A stretch of 64,000 nucleotides of DNA from Acidobacteriaceae bacterium. GTDB lineage: Bacteria > Acidobacteriota > Terriglobia > Terriglobales > Acidobacteriaceae. Positions within the stretch are counted from its first letter, which is position 1; each line of letters starts with the position of its first letter. This document shows positions 8,027 through 17,118 of the stretch, piece after piece. The notes beneath the pieces are model-generated. The model was not told where the DNA came from. It made no database searches and worked only from the letters and a program-made list of their open reading frames with translations. A program made the translations under genes and the position numbers. Location: positions 870 to 64,869 of the forward strand of contig PLTV01000391.1 in NCBI GenBank assembly GCA_003164635.1. Reading direction: 5' to 3'.

Positions 8027-9046
8027 ATGTATTCAAAAACAAGACCTATCGCGAATGTGGACGCAACCAGAACGATGAATAGCAAAATGCGCGAAGACGC
8101 TTTCGAGCGCCCCGACGTGGCAATTGTGGGTGAACTGAATCCCGACCTGATCCTCTATGGTCTGCCAAAGGAATTGCCGGAAGAGCGTGAGGTCCTGGCC
8201 AGCGGATTTTCCCTTACGCTCGGTAGTTCTTCCGCAATTCTCGCGCACAATCTTTCGCTCCTCGGCAGCAGCGTCACGTTTAGCTCGCGCATCGGTTGCG
8301 ACGCAATGGGAGAGATGTGTTGCCAAAAGCTGAGAGAGGCGGGCGTGGAGGTTGAACGCGTGGTGAGGTCCGCCTCTGGTGCCAGCACGGGGATCACTCT
8401 GATTCTTCCGCTCACAAGCACACGGCGCATACTTACTTATCCTGGCGCGATGTTCGAAATGGGGATCGAGGACTTCGACCTGGACTATCTTGCCACAGCC
8501 AAGCATTTTCATCTATCTTCCCTTTTCTTGCATCGCAAGCTCTCACCACATATTCCGGAGTTATTCAAGGAAATGAAGCGGCGCGGGCTGACCACCTCGC
8601 TGGATACCAACGACGATCCTGAAGGCAAATGGGGAGGTGTGTTGAGCGATGTGCTCCCGCTCGTCGACGTCCTGCTCTGCACCGAGGATGAGTTAGAAAA
8701 GATTGCAAAGGGCGGAGCCGCCGTAGAGCACGTAGCGGCAGAAGTTCCGTTGCTGATCGTGAAGCGCGGAGCACGCGGGGCATCTGCCTACACCGAAGGC
8801 CGCAGGATCGACCTGCCCTCTCTCCGAGTCGAGGTGATGGATTCTGTGGGCGCCGGGGACACTTTCGATGCGGGCTTTCTTCACCAATGGGTGCGGAAAG
8901 CTGATTTGGAAACTTGTCTGGCTTACGGAAATCTGGCTGGCGGATTATCCGTGACGCGCTCCGGCGGGATTGAAGCATTCAGCGACTCTTCCTATCGCCA
9001 GAGTTTCTTCCAACGGCACTGGCGGGAAAACACACTCGTGCCCTGA
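8027..9046 (+). CDS. PfkB-family sugar kinase
   Basis: Cytoplasmic ribokinase/PfkB-family kinase, 339 residues from the first ATG; starts at Met17 or Met21 are also possible because the conserved core begins only at VAIVGELNPD (31-40). The ATP/anion-hole signature GAGDTFDAG is at 275-283, with Asp278 the expected catalytic base. The family phosphorylates sugars or sugar phosphates using ATP. Only 14 bp separate it from the GH36-like gene, so the two are almost certainly co-transcribed. Next to AgaS- and KbaZ-like proteins, a tagatose-6-phosphate kinase or a free-sugar kinase role is reasonable; the substrate cannot be read from the sequence. Confidence 0.88.
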   Translation: MYSKTRPIANVDATRTMNSKMREDAFERPDVAIVGELNPDLILYGLPKELPEEREVLASGFSLTLGSSSAILAHNLSLLGSSVTFSSRIGCDAMGEMCCQKLREAGVEVERVVRSASGASTGITLILPLTSTRRILTYPGAMFEMGIEDFDLDYLATAKHFHLSSLFLHRKLSPHIPELFKEMKRRGLTTSLDTNDDPEGKWGGVLSDVLPLVDVLLCTEDELEKIAKGGAAVEHVAAEVPLLIVKRGARGASAYTEGRRIDLPSLRVEVMDSVGAGDTFDAGFLHQWVRKADLETCLAYGNLAGGLSVTRSGGIEAFSDSSYRQSFFQRHWRENTLVP

Positions 9047-9158
9047 GGTTCCCAAGTATCTTGATTTTAGCTTTCAGGTGTGAGCGTCCGGTGGAGTTAT
9101 CTGGTTGAGTGGCGCAATATATGTATTCGTAAATGAACATGAATGAACGGAGGTCATC

Positions 9159-10493
9159 TTGCAAGGACCTAAGACATCGACCGTTGAAGAATCGTCCGCA
9201 TCGCATTCCGCAGTCGGTGAGATGTGTCGCCTGCTGGCGGAAAACCGAGCAGGCAAGAGGCGCGGCATCTACTCGGTGTGCTCGGCAAATCGTCTTGTTC
9301 TTGAGGCAGCGTTCGCTCAGGCAAAACAGGATCAAAGCCCACTATTGATTGAAGCGACCTGCAACCAGGTGAATCAAGAAGGTGGCTATACCGGGCAGAC
9401 TCCGGCGCAATTCCGAGACTATGTACATACCGTTGCCCGAGAGTGCAATTTTGTCACGGACAGGCTGATTCTCGGGGGAGATCATCTTGGTCCGAATCCT
9501 TGGCGTACTCTGCCGGCAGAAGTTGCCATGGAAAAAGCAAGTGCGATGGTTTCCGCTTACGCTGCGGCAGGGTTCAACAAGATTCACCTGGATGCGAGTA
9601 TGCGGTGTGGGGATGATCCGCGGATCCTCGCGAACGAGGAGATCGCAGAGCGGGCGGCAAAGCTATGCGAGGTGGCAGAAGCGACAACGGCCAAGACGTC
9701 CCATAAGCCGGTCTATGTGATCGGGACTGAGGTGCCCACACCAGGCGGCGCGCAGGAGGAAATGGAGATCGAAGTTACCTCCACCGCGAGCCTCAAAGAA
9801 ACACTCGATGTGCACTATCGCGCATTCGCGCGTAGGGATTTGTTGTCGGCGTGGGAGCGGATCGTTGGGGTCGTTGTTCAACCGGGAGTTGAGTTCGGCA
9901 ATGAGACCGTCGCTGACTATTTACCGGCCAAGGCTGAGGAACTGATTCAAGCGATTCTGCAACGGAGAAGCATGGTTTACGAGGCTCATTCCACCGACTA
10001 TCAAACGGCCGACTCACTACGCCAACTCGTCAGCGGCCATTTCGGCATTTTGAAAGTGGGCCCGGAGTTGACATTCATGTTGAGGGAAGGAATCTTTGGA
10101 CTTGCCCGCATTGAGGAGGAATGGGTTTCCGGAGATCGGCGCTCAGCCATCCGTTCCGTCATCGATAGAGTAATGGTTGAAAATCCTGAAAATTGGAAGG
10201 GCTATTACCACGGAAATGAGAGCCAGCTGCGCATCGCACGGGCGTACAGCTTGAGCGATCGCATTCGCTACTATTGGCCGAACGCAGAGATATCCAGGTC
10301 TCTTGCCCGCTTGTTGCAAAACCTGCGAGAGCGTCCGGCACCGCTGCCGTTGGTGGCGCAATACCTTCCTCGACAGGCAGAGGCGATTCGGGCCGGAGCG
10401 ATAAACAACAATCCTGTCGCCATCATTCATCACAAGGTGCGAGAGTCTCTTGCCCGCTATGCGGATGCATGCGGGTTGGTGCCTGGCAGGTGA
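9159..10493 (+). CDS. kbaZ: KbaZ/GatZ-like tagatose-bisphosphate aldolase accessory subunit
   Basis: 444-residue KbaZ/GatZ-family protein, close to the family length of about 420-430. In enterobacteria this subunit is needed for full activity and stability of the class II tagatose-1,6-bisphosphate aldolase KbaY/GatY; some members were once annotated as tagatose-6-phosphate kinase. The family blocks IEATCNQVNQEGGYTG, GGDHLGPNPW and HLDASM are all present. A TTG start at 9159 is chosen because GGAGG stands six bases before it and no better codon fits. It follows the kinase by 112 bp and precedes the APC permease by 60 bp. No KbaY/GatY catalytic subunit is found anywhere in the window, so the partner is either elsewhere or this protein works differently. 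Confidence 0.9.
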   Translation: MQGPKTSTVEESSASHSAVGEMCRLLAENRAGKRRGIYSVCSANRLVLEAAFAQAKQDQSPLLIEATCNQVNQEGGYTGQTPAQFRDYVHTVARECNFVTDRLILGGDHLGPNPWRTLPAEVAMEKASAMVSAYAAAGFNKIHLDASMRCGDDPRILANEEIAERAAKLCEVAEATTAKTSHKPVYVIGTEVPTPGGAQEEMEIEVTSTASLKETLDVHYRAFARRDLLSAWERIVGVVVQPGVEFGNETVADYLPAKAEELIQAILQRRSMVYEAHSTDYQTADSLRQLVSGHFGILKVGPELTFMLREGIFGLARIEEEWVSGDRRSAIRSVIDRVMVENPENWKGYYHGNESQLRIARAYSLSDRIRYYWPNAEISRSLARLLQNLRERPAPLPLVAQYLPRQAEAIRAGAINNNPVAIIHHKVRESLARYADACGLVPGR

Positions 10494-10553
10494 GTAAAGT
10501 TTCTCAGGTTTCTCGGGGAGAAATGCGACAGGAAGAAAGGACTCACCAAGAGC

Positions 10554-11903
10554 ATGGATTCCGTTGGAGAACCTGACCAGGCTGCACCCGGCCTGCGGCG
10601 CACGTTGAAGCTTCACCACCTGATTCTCTACGGCATTATCATCATCCAGCCAACTGCGCCCATGAGCATTTACGGCGTTGTGAGTAACGCTGCCCGGGGC
10701 CACGTAGTAACGACAATCCTGATCGCAATGGTGGCCATGCTCTTCACCGCCGTGAGTTACGGCAGGATGGCGCGCGTATATCCGAGCGCGGGCTCGGCTT
10801 ACACCTATGTGGGCAAAGAGATTCATCCGCTTGCCGGCTACGTGGTTGGCTGGTCCATGCTCATGGATTACATGCTGAATCCGATTATCTGTGCGGTATG
10901 GTGCAGCGCGGCCGCGCAGAACATTCTGCCCCAAGTTCCCTATGCCGCCTGGGCCGTGGCTTTTGTTCTGGTGTTCACCGGCCTCAATCTACGCGGCGTG
11001 CAAACGTCAAGCCGCGTGAACGCTCTGCTGGCTATCGGCATGGGCATCGTTGTGGTTATCTTCATTGCTTACGCTATCCGCTATATCGCCCTGGTGGCAC
11101 GGCCGCTGGCGGGCCAGTGGTTGCTTCCGTTCTACGATCCTTCAACGTTTACACCTGGCCGGTTGTTCCACGGCGCATCGATCGCCGTGCTCACCTACAT
11201 CGGATTCGACGGCATCTCTACGATGTCAGAAGAAGTGGAGAACCCCCGCCGCAATATTCTGCTGGCTACCGTTTTGACCTGTTTTTCCATTGGCGTCCTA
11301 TCGGCGATCGAAGTGTATCTGGCGCAGCTTGCATGGCCGGCACGGAATCCATTTCCAGAAGCGATCGTCGACACGGCCTTTGTAGAAGTGGCTCGCCGCG
11401 TGGGCGGGCGCCTTCTTTTTCAATTGCTGAATGGAACACTGATGATCGCGAACATGGGTTCCGGTATCGCGGCGCAGTTTGGAGCGGCACGCCTGCTTTA
11501 TGGCATGGGACGCGCCGATGCGCTGCCGAAGAGATTCTTCGGAGCCGTGAGTCCAACGACCAGAATCCCGCGCAACAATGTGCTGCTGTTGGGCGCCGTG
11601 ACCCTGGTAGGCACCTTCTTGTTGACGTTTGAGCAGGGCGCTGAGCTGCTCAACTTCGGAGCATTCATCGCCTTCATCGGGGTGAACGCGGCCGCGCTCG
11701 TTCACTACAAGTTCCGCTCGCAGCAGAAAGTGCGGTTCCCGTTCCTGTCGCCGTTATGCGGTATTCTCGTTTGCACATTTATTTGGCTCAATCTCAACCT
11801 GAACGCCAAGCTACTCGGCGCTGGATGGATCGCCGTCGGACTTTTGCTTTACGTCGTCATGCGGAAGGCGAGGGGCAGCATAGCGCCGGAGTTTCCGAGT
11901 TGA
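10554..11903 (+). CDS. APC-family permease
   Basis: Inner-membrane amino acid-polyamine-organocation permease, 449 residues with about twelve hydrophobic segments. The first helix region (IIIIQPTAPMSIYG), the SYGRMARVYPSAGSAYTYVG block and IGFDGISTMSEEVENPRRN are typical of the superfamily. Members import amino acids, polyamines or related compounds by cation symport. It closes the plus-strand sugar operon, 60 bp after the KbaZ-like gene, and converges with the M20 hydrolase gene. The context suggests import of an amino sugar derivative, amino acid or small peptide that the M20 enzyme could process; this is inference. Confidence 0.88.
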   Translation: MDSVGEPDQAAPGLRRTLKLHHLILYGIIIIQPTAPMSIYGVVSNAARGHVVTTILIAMVAMLFTAVSYGRMARVYPSAGSAYTYVGKEIHPLAGYVVGWSMLMDYMLNPIICAVWCSAAAQNILPQVPYAAWAVAFVLVFTGLNLRGVQTSSRVNALLAIGMGIVVVIFIAYAIRYIALVARPLAGQWLLPFYDPSTFTPGRLFHGASIAVLTYIGFDGISTMSEEVENPRRNILLATVLTCFSIGVLSAIEVYLAQLAWPARNPFPEAIVDTAFVEVARRVGGRLLFQLLNGTLMIANMGSGIAAQFGAARLLYGMGRADALPKRFFGAVSPTTRIPRNNVLLLGAVTLVGTFLLTFEQGAELLNFGAFIAFIGVNAAALVHYKFRSQQKVRFPFLSPLCGILVCTFIWLNLNLNAKLLGAGWIAVGLLLYVVMRKARGSIAPEFPS

Positions 11904-11914
11904 TGGGACGGCTA

Positions 11915-11934
11915 CTCTCTTCCGCGAAGATGAG
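11915..11934. terminator. Hairpin between convergent genes
   Basis: CTC-TCTTC, a CGC loop, GAAGA, one bulged T and GAG form an eight-pair stem between the convergent APC permease and M20 genes. There is no clear T-run on either side, so this is at best a weak bidirectional terminator. Confidence 0.3.
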
Positions 11935-11976
11935 CGGCCCCCGGTGCGGTTCGAACTGAGCGCGTACTCACGGATG

Positions 11977-13266
11977 CTAGCCGTTCGCCCAATCGAGAGC
12001 GGTCGCCAGCAAAATCTCTGCAGTCTGCAGTACCGAATCGAATTCGACATACTCATCGGGGTTGTGGGCACCTGCGCCGCATGGCCCAAAAAGAAGAGTG
12101 GGAATTCCGAAGTCGCGATGCAACAGACCGGCATCGCACGGAAATGGCGCCGCGGTGATTATCGGCTTCCGCTTCAGCACCGCTGCGGCACTCCTTGCCA
12201 TACAGCGTGTCCAGCCATGATCGGCGGGAAGCTCGTGGCCCAGTAGCGGCGCTCCAATCAGTGGCGTCCACTCAATTGGATACTTACGGAAGAATGGGTC
12301 TTTGGCCGCAAATTGCTTGAGCGAATCTCGGACGGACCGAATCACTGCTTCCACATCTTCTTCCGGCAAGAATTGAAAGTAGACGCGCATTGTTGCCCGC
12401 GAGGGCACGCTCAACGGAGTTTCCGAACCGAGTTCGTTCGCCTGGATCGCCAGGACCTGCACGGGCACAGGATCGGAGAAAGTTGCGTATGGGCCGCGTG
12501 ACCTGATCTTCGCACGCGCTTTCGCGCAGGCCTCGACCCATCCCAGCAGACGACCAAAGGCAATCGCCGGGCTGATAACTTCGGCATTCGAGAAATAGGC
12601 GGCTGGGTCTCCAGCGGTGACTGAGAGATCTACGACGAATCCACCCCTGGTCGCCCGGTAGATGGCCAGTTGCGTTCCCTCTGGAATGACACAGGCATCG
12701 GCGCCGCCTTCGCGGATACGCGCGGCAATTGTCCCTCCGCCTCCGCCCCACTCCTCATCCACTACCGATTCAAAGAGAATGTCTCCTCCGGTTCTTATGC
12801 CGGCCTTCTTCAGCGCGCATACTACGGCTGCATTCGCGACCAGGCCGCCCTTCATATCGAAGGACCCCAAGCCGTGAATGCGTCCACCGTTGTACGCTCC
12901 CGACCAGGGCGAACGGGACCACGACGCCTTCCCTGCCGGCACGGTATCGATATGGCCATTGAGCAGAAGACTCTTCCCACGCCCTGTACCGGTAAGCCTT
13001 GCGGCCAAGTTCATTCGTCCGCGATAGGAACGGTTCTTCCTGACCAGCGGATTGCCCGATTTCTCAATGAAATCGGTGGCATAGAGTTGAGCGCGCACTC
13101 CGTGATCGCGGAGAAAACTCTGCAGCACCCGCTGCGCAGGGGTTTCATTTCCGCGCGGAGGAATTGCCACGCTGCTGGTCCGGACTAATTGCTGGAGCAA
13201 GCGCCGCAGGGCGCCCTTGAGGGGGCGGATGAGCCTGCGTACATCACGGGCTGTATCGCGGGTCAT
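11977..13266 (-). CDS. M20-family metallohydrolase (ArgE/DapE/ACY1-like)
   Basis: Zinc-dependent M20 amidohydrolase, 429 residues. The metal-binding and catalytic set is complete: GHIDTVP (His105, Asp107), SFDMKGG (Asp137), VVDEEWGG (Glu171-Glu172), PEGTQ (Glu196) and a C-terminal GAGAHNPDEYV histidine. Family members remove N-acyl groups from amino acids or cut dipeptides in the cytoplasm. No signal peptide is visible. The gene converges with the APC permease and is divergent from the TonB receptor, next to an amino-sugar pathway that lacks a visible NagA/AgaA deacetylase. A role as the missing deacetylase is possible; hydrolysis of a peptide or N-acylated amino acid brought in by the permease is equally possible. 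Confidence 0.9.
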   Translation of the reverse strand: MTRDTARDVRRLIRPLKGALRRLLQQLVRTSSVAIPPRGNETPAQRVLQSFLRDHGVRAQLYATDFIEKSGNPLVRKNRSYRGRMNLAARLTGTGRGKSLLLNGHIDTVPAGKASWSRSPWSGAYNGGRIHGLGSFDMKGGLVANAAVVCALKKAGIRTGGDILFESVVDEEWGGGGGTIAARIREGGADACVIPEGTQLAIYRATRGGFVVDLSVTAGDPAAYFSNAEVISPAIAFGRLLGWVEACAKARAKIRSRGPYATFSDPVPVQVLAIQANELGSETPLSVPSRATMRVYFQFLPEEDVEAVIRSVRDSLKQFAAKDPFFRKYPIEWTPLIGAPLLGHELPADHGWTRCMARSAAAVLKRKPIITAAPFPCDAGLLHRDFGIPTLLFGPCGAGAHNPDEYVEFDSVLQTAEILLATALDWANG

Positions 13267-13521
13267 CGGGGACCGCCAAAATGTGCTTGACCAGAATGCA
13301 TGCTGAGATTGTCACGCTAGCTTTGATTACAAGCGGGCTCGCAACGTAGAACGTAATAAAACGAAATATACAGAAAGATACTCCACTTTGTCCTCAGCGC
13401 AATGTGGGGGTAGAAATGCCTCGCAAGCAAAGGAGCCAGGCGAAGCTCCAACCGATTGCCTGATATCGGGGTATTCTGCGGCGCGGAGAACGCGGGCCAG
13501 CTCCGAGAGCCAACTTTTTCC

Positions 13522-13550
13522 TTGACAAAATGCCAAACTGACAGTAAAAA
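13522..13550 (+). promoter_or_regulatory. Predicted promoter of TonB receptor 1
   Basis: TTGACA (13522-13527), a 17-base spacer and TAAAAA (13545-13550, four of six matches). The expected start site coincides with the inverted repeat that follows, repeating the layout at 5284-5337. Confidence 0.5.
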
Positions 13551-13556
13551 CATCAT

Positions 13557-13576
13557 ATTTCGACAGAAAACGAAAT
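13557..13576. promoter_or_regulatory. Candidate operator 3 (ATTTCG-N8-CGAAAT)
   Basis: Perfect 6-bp inverted repeat placed at the expected transcription start of TonB receptor 1. It shares CGAAA/TTTCG halves with the sites at 5080, 5314 and 23712, though the halves face the other way round, closer to the GlpR-type TTCG...CGAA arrangement. Confidence 0.45.
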
Positions 13577-13650
13577 CAATGCTGCCGGAGTTCGCAAATA
13601 AACAATAGAAACAAGAGCACACACCTTTAACCGGTCGGAGACCAGCGCAT

Positions 13651-16600
13651 ATGAGATCAATTGAAAGAACCGAAAGCACAAAAAGCCGAATTCTCAGCCG
13701 CGTTTCGTGTAGGTCGGCATTCCTTTTCTCATCAATTGTGATTTTTCTGTGGGCATCGACCGCTGGCGCCCAGTACACCACCGCACGACTCAGTGGCACC
13801 GTTCAAGATAAAACCGGCGCGGCGGTCCCCGGCGCGGCAGTGATCGTGGAGCAGGCCGGGACCGGATACAAGCAGGAGGTCAAGTCGGGAGCCGCGGGCG
13901 AATATTTGTTCCCGAGCCTTCCCGTAGGTACTTACCAGTTGACAGTGGAAATGGCCGGCTTCAACACCTTTGTTGAAAAAGGCATCGGGTTGGAGGTCGG
14001 ACAAGCCGCCACCCAGAAGGTTACCCTGGCGATCGGAGCGATTACCCAGCAGGTCACGGTGGAAGGAAGCGCCAATCAGGTAACCACAGACGATGCGGCC
14101 ATCTCGCAGGTCATCGATGAGAAGAGCATGGAAAGCATGCCACTCAATGGCCGCGAGGCGCAACAGTTGGTGTTTCTGGTCCCTGGCGCGGTCGATGTAT
14201 CAGGACAGAACTGCGGCGCCAATTGTGAAGGCGGCGTGCTGCCTGGTGAGCAATATGCCAAAGTCAATGGCGGTGGCTCCAACGGCGTCTACTACCTGCT
14301 GGATGGCGTGGACTACAACGACATGTATATCAACACCAACTTGCCATTCCCCAGTCCCGACGCTTTGCAGGAATTCAATGTGCAGACGGATAACATGAGC
14401 GCTACTTATGGAAACGCGACGGGCGGAGTCGCCAATGTTGTAACTAAGTCGGGAACGGATCAAATCCATGGAGATGTCTTCGAATATCTTCGCAACTATG
14501 CGATGGATGCGAAAAACTACTTTGCTACTTCTCCAGACCCGCTAAGGCAGAATCAGTTTGGAGGCACGATCGGCGGACCGATTCTGAAGGGCAAGTTGTT
14601 CTATTTCGGCTCGTATCAAGGCACACGTCAGAACACCTCAGCGAACGGACTGAATTCCCAAGTACCGACTCAGGCGGAGCGTAACGGAGATTTCTCGTCT
14701 CTTCTGCCCGGTACGCCATTGACGAACCCCAACGCGAATTCGCCCTACCAATTTGACAGCAACAACATGATCAACCCTGCAGCTTTTGATCCAACGGCAC
14801 TCTATTTAATGAACCACATTCCGCTCCCCAACGACTCGCAAATGGGACCCAACTACCTGAGCTACAACGGTGCCCCGTCGATCCAGGATACGGATGAATA
14901 TCTTGTCAAGATTGATTACAACATTGGCAAGCACCATCTAAGCGGGCACTACTTCCAACTGAAATACACTGTGCCCATCATTATCCCACCGACCAGCAAC
15001 ATACTTGAGGGCAATAGTGAAGATCCACAGGTTCAGGCTCTGAAGAATATAAGCGTCGTAGACATTTACACGATCTCGCCTAACACACTCCTCAACAGTT
15101 ATTTCGGACTGACAAGGAAGACGGGACTGACGGAATCGCCGGCACCCTTCAATATAGCAGCGGCGGGCGCGAACATTGCTCAACCCACTAACTTTCCGGC
15201 GACGCTGAATGTGAATGTATCTGGAGAGTTTACGGTAGGAGAACAGCCTTCTCCGGGCACCTGGAATCACAGCGACATATCTGATCGTGAAATCGCCACC
15301 TTCATCAAGGGACCGAATGAGCTTCAATTCGGGGGCGAATGGGAACACTTGAACTTGCCGATGGGAAACTCCTATCAATCCGACGGCAATTACACCTTCG
15401 GCGGCAACCTAAGCGGAAACAACCTCTCCGACTTTTTGCTGGGAGCCGCGTCCGGCTTTGTCCAGGCAGGCGGGCTGTATTTGAACTTCAGCGGAAACGA
15501 CTGGAGTGCGTTCGTTCAAGATAATTGGCACGCGACCAAACGGCTCACCCTGAACGCCGGTGTGCGCTGGGATCCGTTCTTTCCCTATACAGATAGCGAG
15601 GGGCGCGTGGGATGCTTTGTGCCTGGAGCGCAATCGACGCGTTACCCGAACGCGCCTCAGGATCTGATCTTCGGCGGTAGTCATCATGATGCTGGATGTC
15701 CCACATCTTCGATTTACAACAACCTGAGCAATATTGGTCCGCGCGTGGGCTTCGCATATCAACTGACATCCGATGCCAAGACCAGCATTCGCGGCGGAGC
15801 CGGGTACTATTACCAGGCGCCCAATGGCGTGGCGTTTGAAGACGTTGTCGGCATTCCACCATTTGCTCCCATCGTGAGCATTACAAACACCAACTTCACT
15901 AACCCGTATACCGCTGCCGGCGTGACCAATCCGTTTCCCGCATCGTTTGGCCCAATCGATCCGGGAGCTTCGGTGACATTTCCTCAGAACATCGCATTTA
16001 CGCAAATCTTCGACAGACACTTCCGTCTTCCCCAAATCCTGACCTACAACCTGACTTTTGAGCATGATTTTGGCGCGGGTCTGTTCACACGACTCGAATA
16101 CGCGGGAAATCACGGTGCGCACCTTGGTGGCACCGGAGATCAGGAGGCAGGACTACTGCAGTTGAACCCATCCGTTTATATTCCGGGGCAGTCGACGGAG
16201 GATAACATTCAATCGCGTCTTCTCTATCCAAATTACGGTTTCATCGCTTCGATCAACTCCGGAGTCAACAGTAACTACAATGCCGGCCAGTTTGAGCTCG
16301 AAAAGCGGTTGAGTCACGGTCTTGCCTTCCAAACGAACTTCACCTGGTCGCGAGCATTGAATAACTATGGTCCCAATGGACAGCCGGGGATTTTCGGAGT
16401 TTACGGAATCAACACTTGCGGGTGCGGCCGCTCGCTTGATTACGGTCCAGACGCCGGTGACGATACCAAAGTCTTCAGATTTTCAGGGAACTATGCCTTT
16501 CCCCGTTTACGTTCGAAAGGGATCGTGGATCAGGCGATCAACGGATGGAACCTGAGTGCCATTACAAACTGGCAGACTGGTTTTCCCTTTACGTCGTTCG

Positions 16601-17001
16601 CCGAGGACGACAATTCCTTCAGTGCGATGGGGAATGACCGTCCTGACATCACGGTTGCAAACATAAGCGACACGCAGCTGAGCACGAAGCGCTCCCACTC
16701 TGCTTTGATTAATGAGTGGTTCAACACGGCTGATTTTGTTCCAAATGCGATTGGTACTTACGGGAACATCGGCAAGAATTCTCTTCGCGGCCCGAAGCTC
16801 TTCACAACAGATTTGGCACTTTTGAAGAACGGAAAGATCGGTGATCGCGCCAACTACGAGTTCCGTGCGGAGTTTTACAATGCTTTCAACAACGTCAATT
16901 TCGGCGCTCCCGATGCAGGGCTTCAAGACAGCAACTTTGGGCAAATCAGTTCCGCCAACGATCCTCGCATTCTCCAGATGGCTTTGAAGGTGGAGTTCTA
17001 A
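13651..17001 (+). CDS. TonB-dependent receptor, Oar-like with carboxypeptidase-regulatory domain (1)
   Basis: Outer-membrane receptor of 1116 residues. A signal peptide ending near AGAQ is followed by a carboxypeptidase-regulatory-like beta sandwich (about 43-125: GTVQDKTGAAVPGAAV, GEYLFPSLPVGTYQLTV), a plug domain, and a long 22-strand-type barrel ending in the aromatic residue Phe, as outer-membrane barrels do. In Acidobacteriota such receptors are numerous and are thought to import oligosaccharides and other large substrates with TonB energy; the substrate here is unknown. It lies next to the amino-sugar locus, with a promoter and CGAAA/TTTCG repeat upstream that match those of the sugar operons, so joint control is likely. 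A large hairpin follows its stop codon. Confidence 0.92.
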   Translation: MRSIERTESTKSRILSRVSCRSAFLFSSIVIFLWASTAGAQYTTARLSGTVQDKTGAAVPGAAVIVEQAGTGYKQEVKSGAAGEYLFPSLPVGTYQLTVEMAGFNTFVEKGIGLEVGQAATQKVTLAIGAITQQVTVEGSANQVTTDDAAISQVIDEKSMESMPLNGREAQQLVFLVPGAVDVSGQNCGANCEGGVLPGEQYAKVNGGGSNGVYYLLDGVDYNDMYINTNLPFPSPDALQEFNVQTDNMSATYGNATGGVANVVTKSGTDQIHGDVFEYLRNYAMDAKNYFATSPDPLRQNQFGGTIGGPILKGKLFYFGSYQGTRQNTSANGLNSQVPTQAERNGDFSSLLPGTPLTNPNANSPYQFDSNNMINPAAFDPTALYLMNHIPLPNDSQMGPNYLSYNGAPSIQDTDEYLVKIDYNIGKHHLSGHYFQLKYTVPIIIPPTSNILEGNSEDPQVQALKNISVVDIYTISPNTLLNSYFGLTRKTGLTESPAPFNIAAAGANIAQPTNFPATLNVNVSGEFTVGEQPSPGTWNHSDISDREIATFIKGPNELQFGGEWEHLNLPMGNSYQSDGNYTFGGNLSGNNLSDFLLGAASGFVQAGGLYLNFSGNDWSAFVQDNWHATKRLTLNAGVRWDPFFPYTDSEGRVGCFVPGAQSTRYPNAPQDLIFGGSHHDAGCPTSSIYNNLSNIGPRVGFAYQLTSDAKTSIRGGAGYYYQAPNGVAFEDVVGIPPFAPIVSITNTNFTNPYTAAGVTNPFPASFGPIDPGASVTFPQNIAFTQIFDRHFRLPQILTYNLTFEHDFGAGLFTRLEYAGNHGAHLGGTGDQEAGLLQLNPSVYIPGQSTEDNIQSRLLYPNYGFIASINSGVNSNYNAGQFELEKRLSHGLAFQTNFTWSRALNNYGPNGQPGIFGVYGINTCGCGRSLDYGPDAGDDTKVFRFSGNYAFPRLRSKGIVDQAINGWNLSAITNWQTGFPFTSFAEDDNSFSAMGNDRPDITVANISDTQLSTKRSHSALINEWFNTADFVPNAIGTYGNIGKNSLRGPKLFTTDLALLKNGKIGDRANYEFRAEFYNAFNNVNFGAPDAGLQDSNFGQISSANDPRILQMALKVEF

Positions 17002-17016
17002 CCAACCTATAATTCC

Positions 17017-17079
17017 TCAGGGTGCAGGGATACAGCTAAGCTGGCAGTGATGCCACTTGCCTGTTTCCCGGCACCCTGA
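17017..17079 (+). terminator. 63-nt long imperfect hairpin after TonB receptor 1
   Basis: Outer arms TCAGGGTGC (17017-17025) and GCACCCTGA (17071-17079) pair perfectly over nine bases. The stem continues with AGGGATACAG against CTGTTTCCCG (eight of ten pairs), an internal loop, and a terminal TGGCA-GTGA-TGCCA hairpin. It ends 40 bp before the next gene and has no T-run. It could terminate or attenuate transcription, protect the receptor mRNA 3' end, or be a small structured RNA. Confidence 0.45.
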
Positions 17080-17118
17080 TTGCTCGATGTCAAGAACGAT
17101 GTTCAGCCTGGGGGTTGA

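Larger units (their letters stand above)
13267..13650. other. Divergent intergenic region M20 / TonB receptor
   Basis: This 384-bp region holds the predicted TonB-receptor promoter and the operator-like inverted repeat described separately. Another AAAACGAAAT, identical to a 10-base stretch within the operator region, lies near 13358-13367 and could serve the M20 gene. I see no gene in it; an overlapping minus-strand frame of 160 codons runs into the receptor gene and has no recognisable protein features. Confidence 0.45.

Noticed and set aside
13317-13799. 160-codon minus-strand frame across the receptor 1 promoter
   Set aside because: It runs through the promoter, the operator-like repeat and the receptor signal sequence in the opposite strand; composition looks like an antisense shadow.
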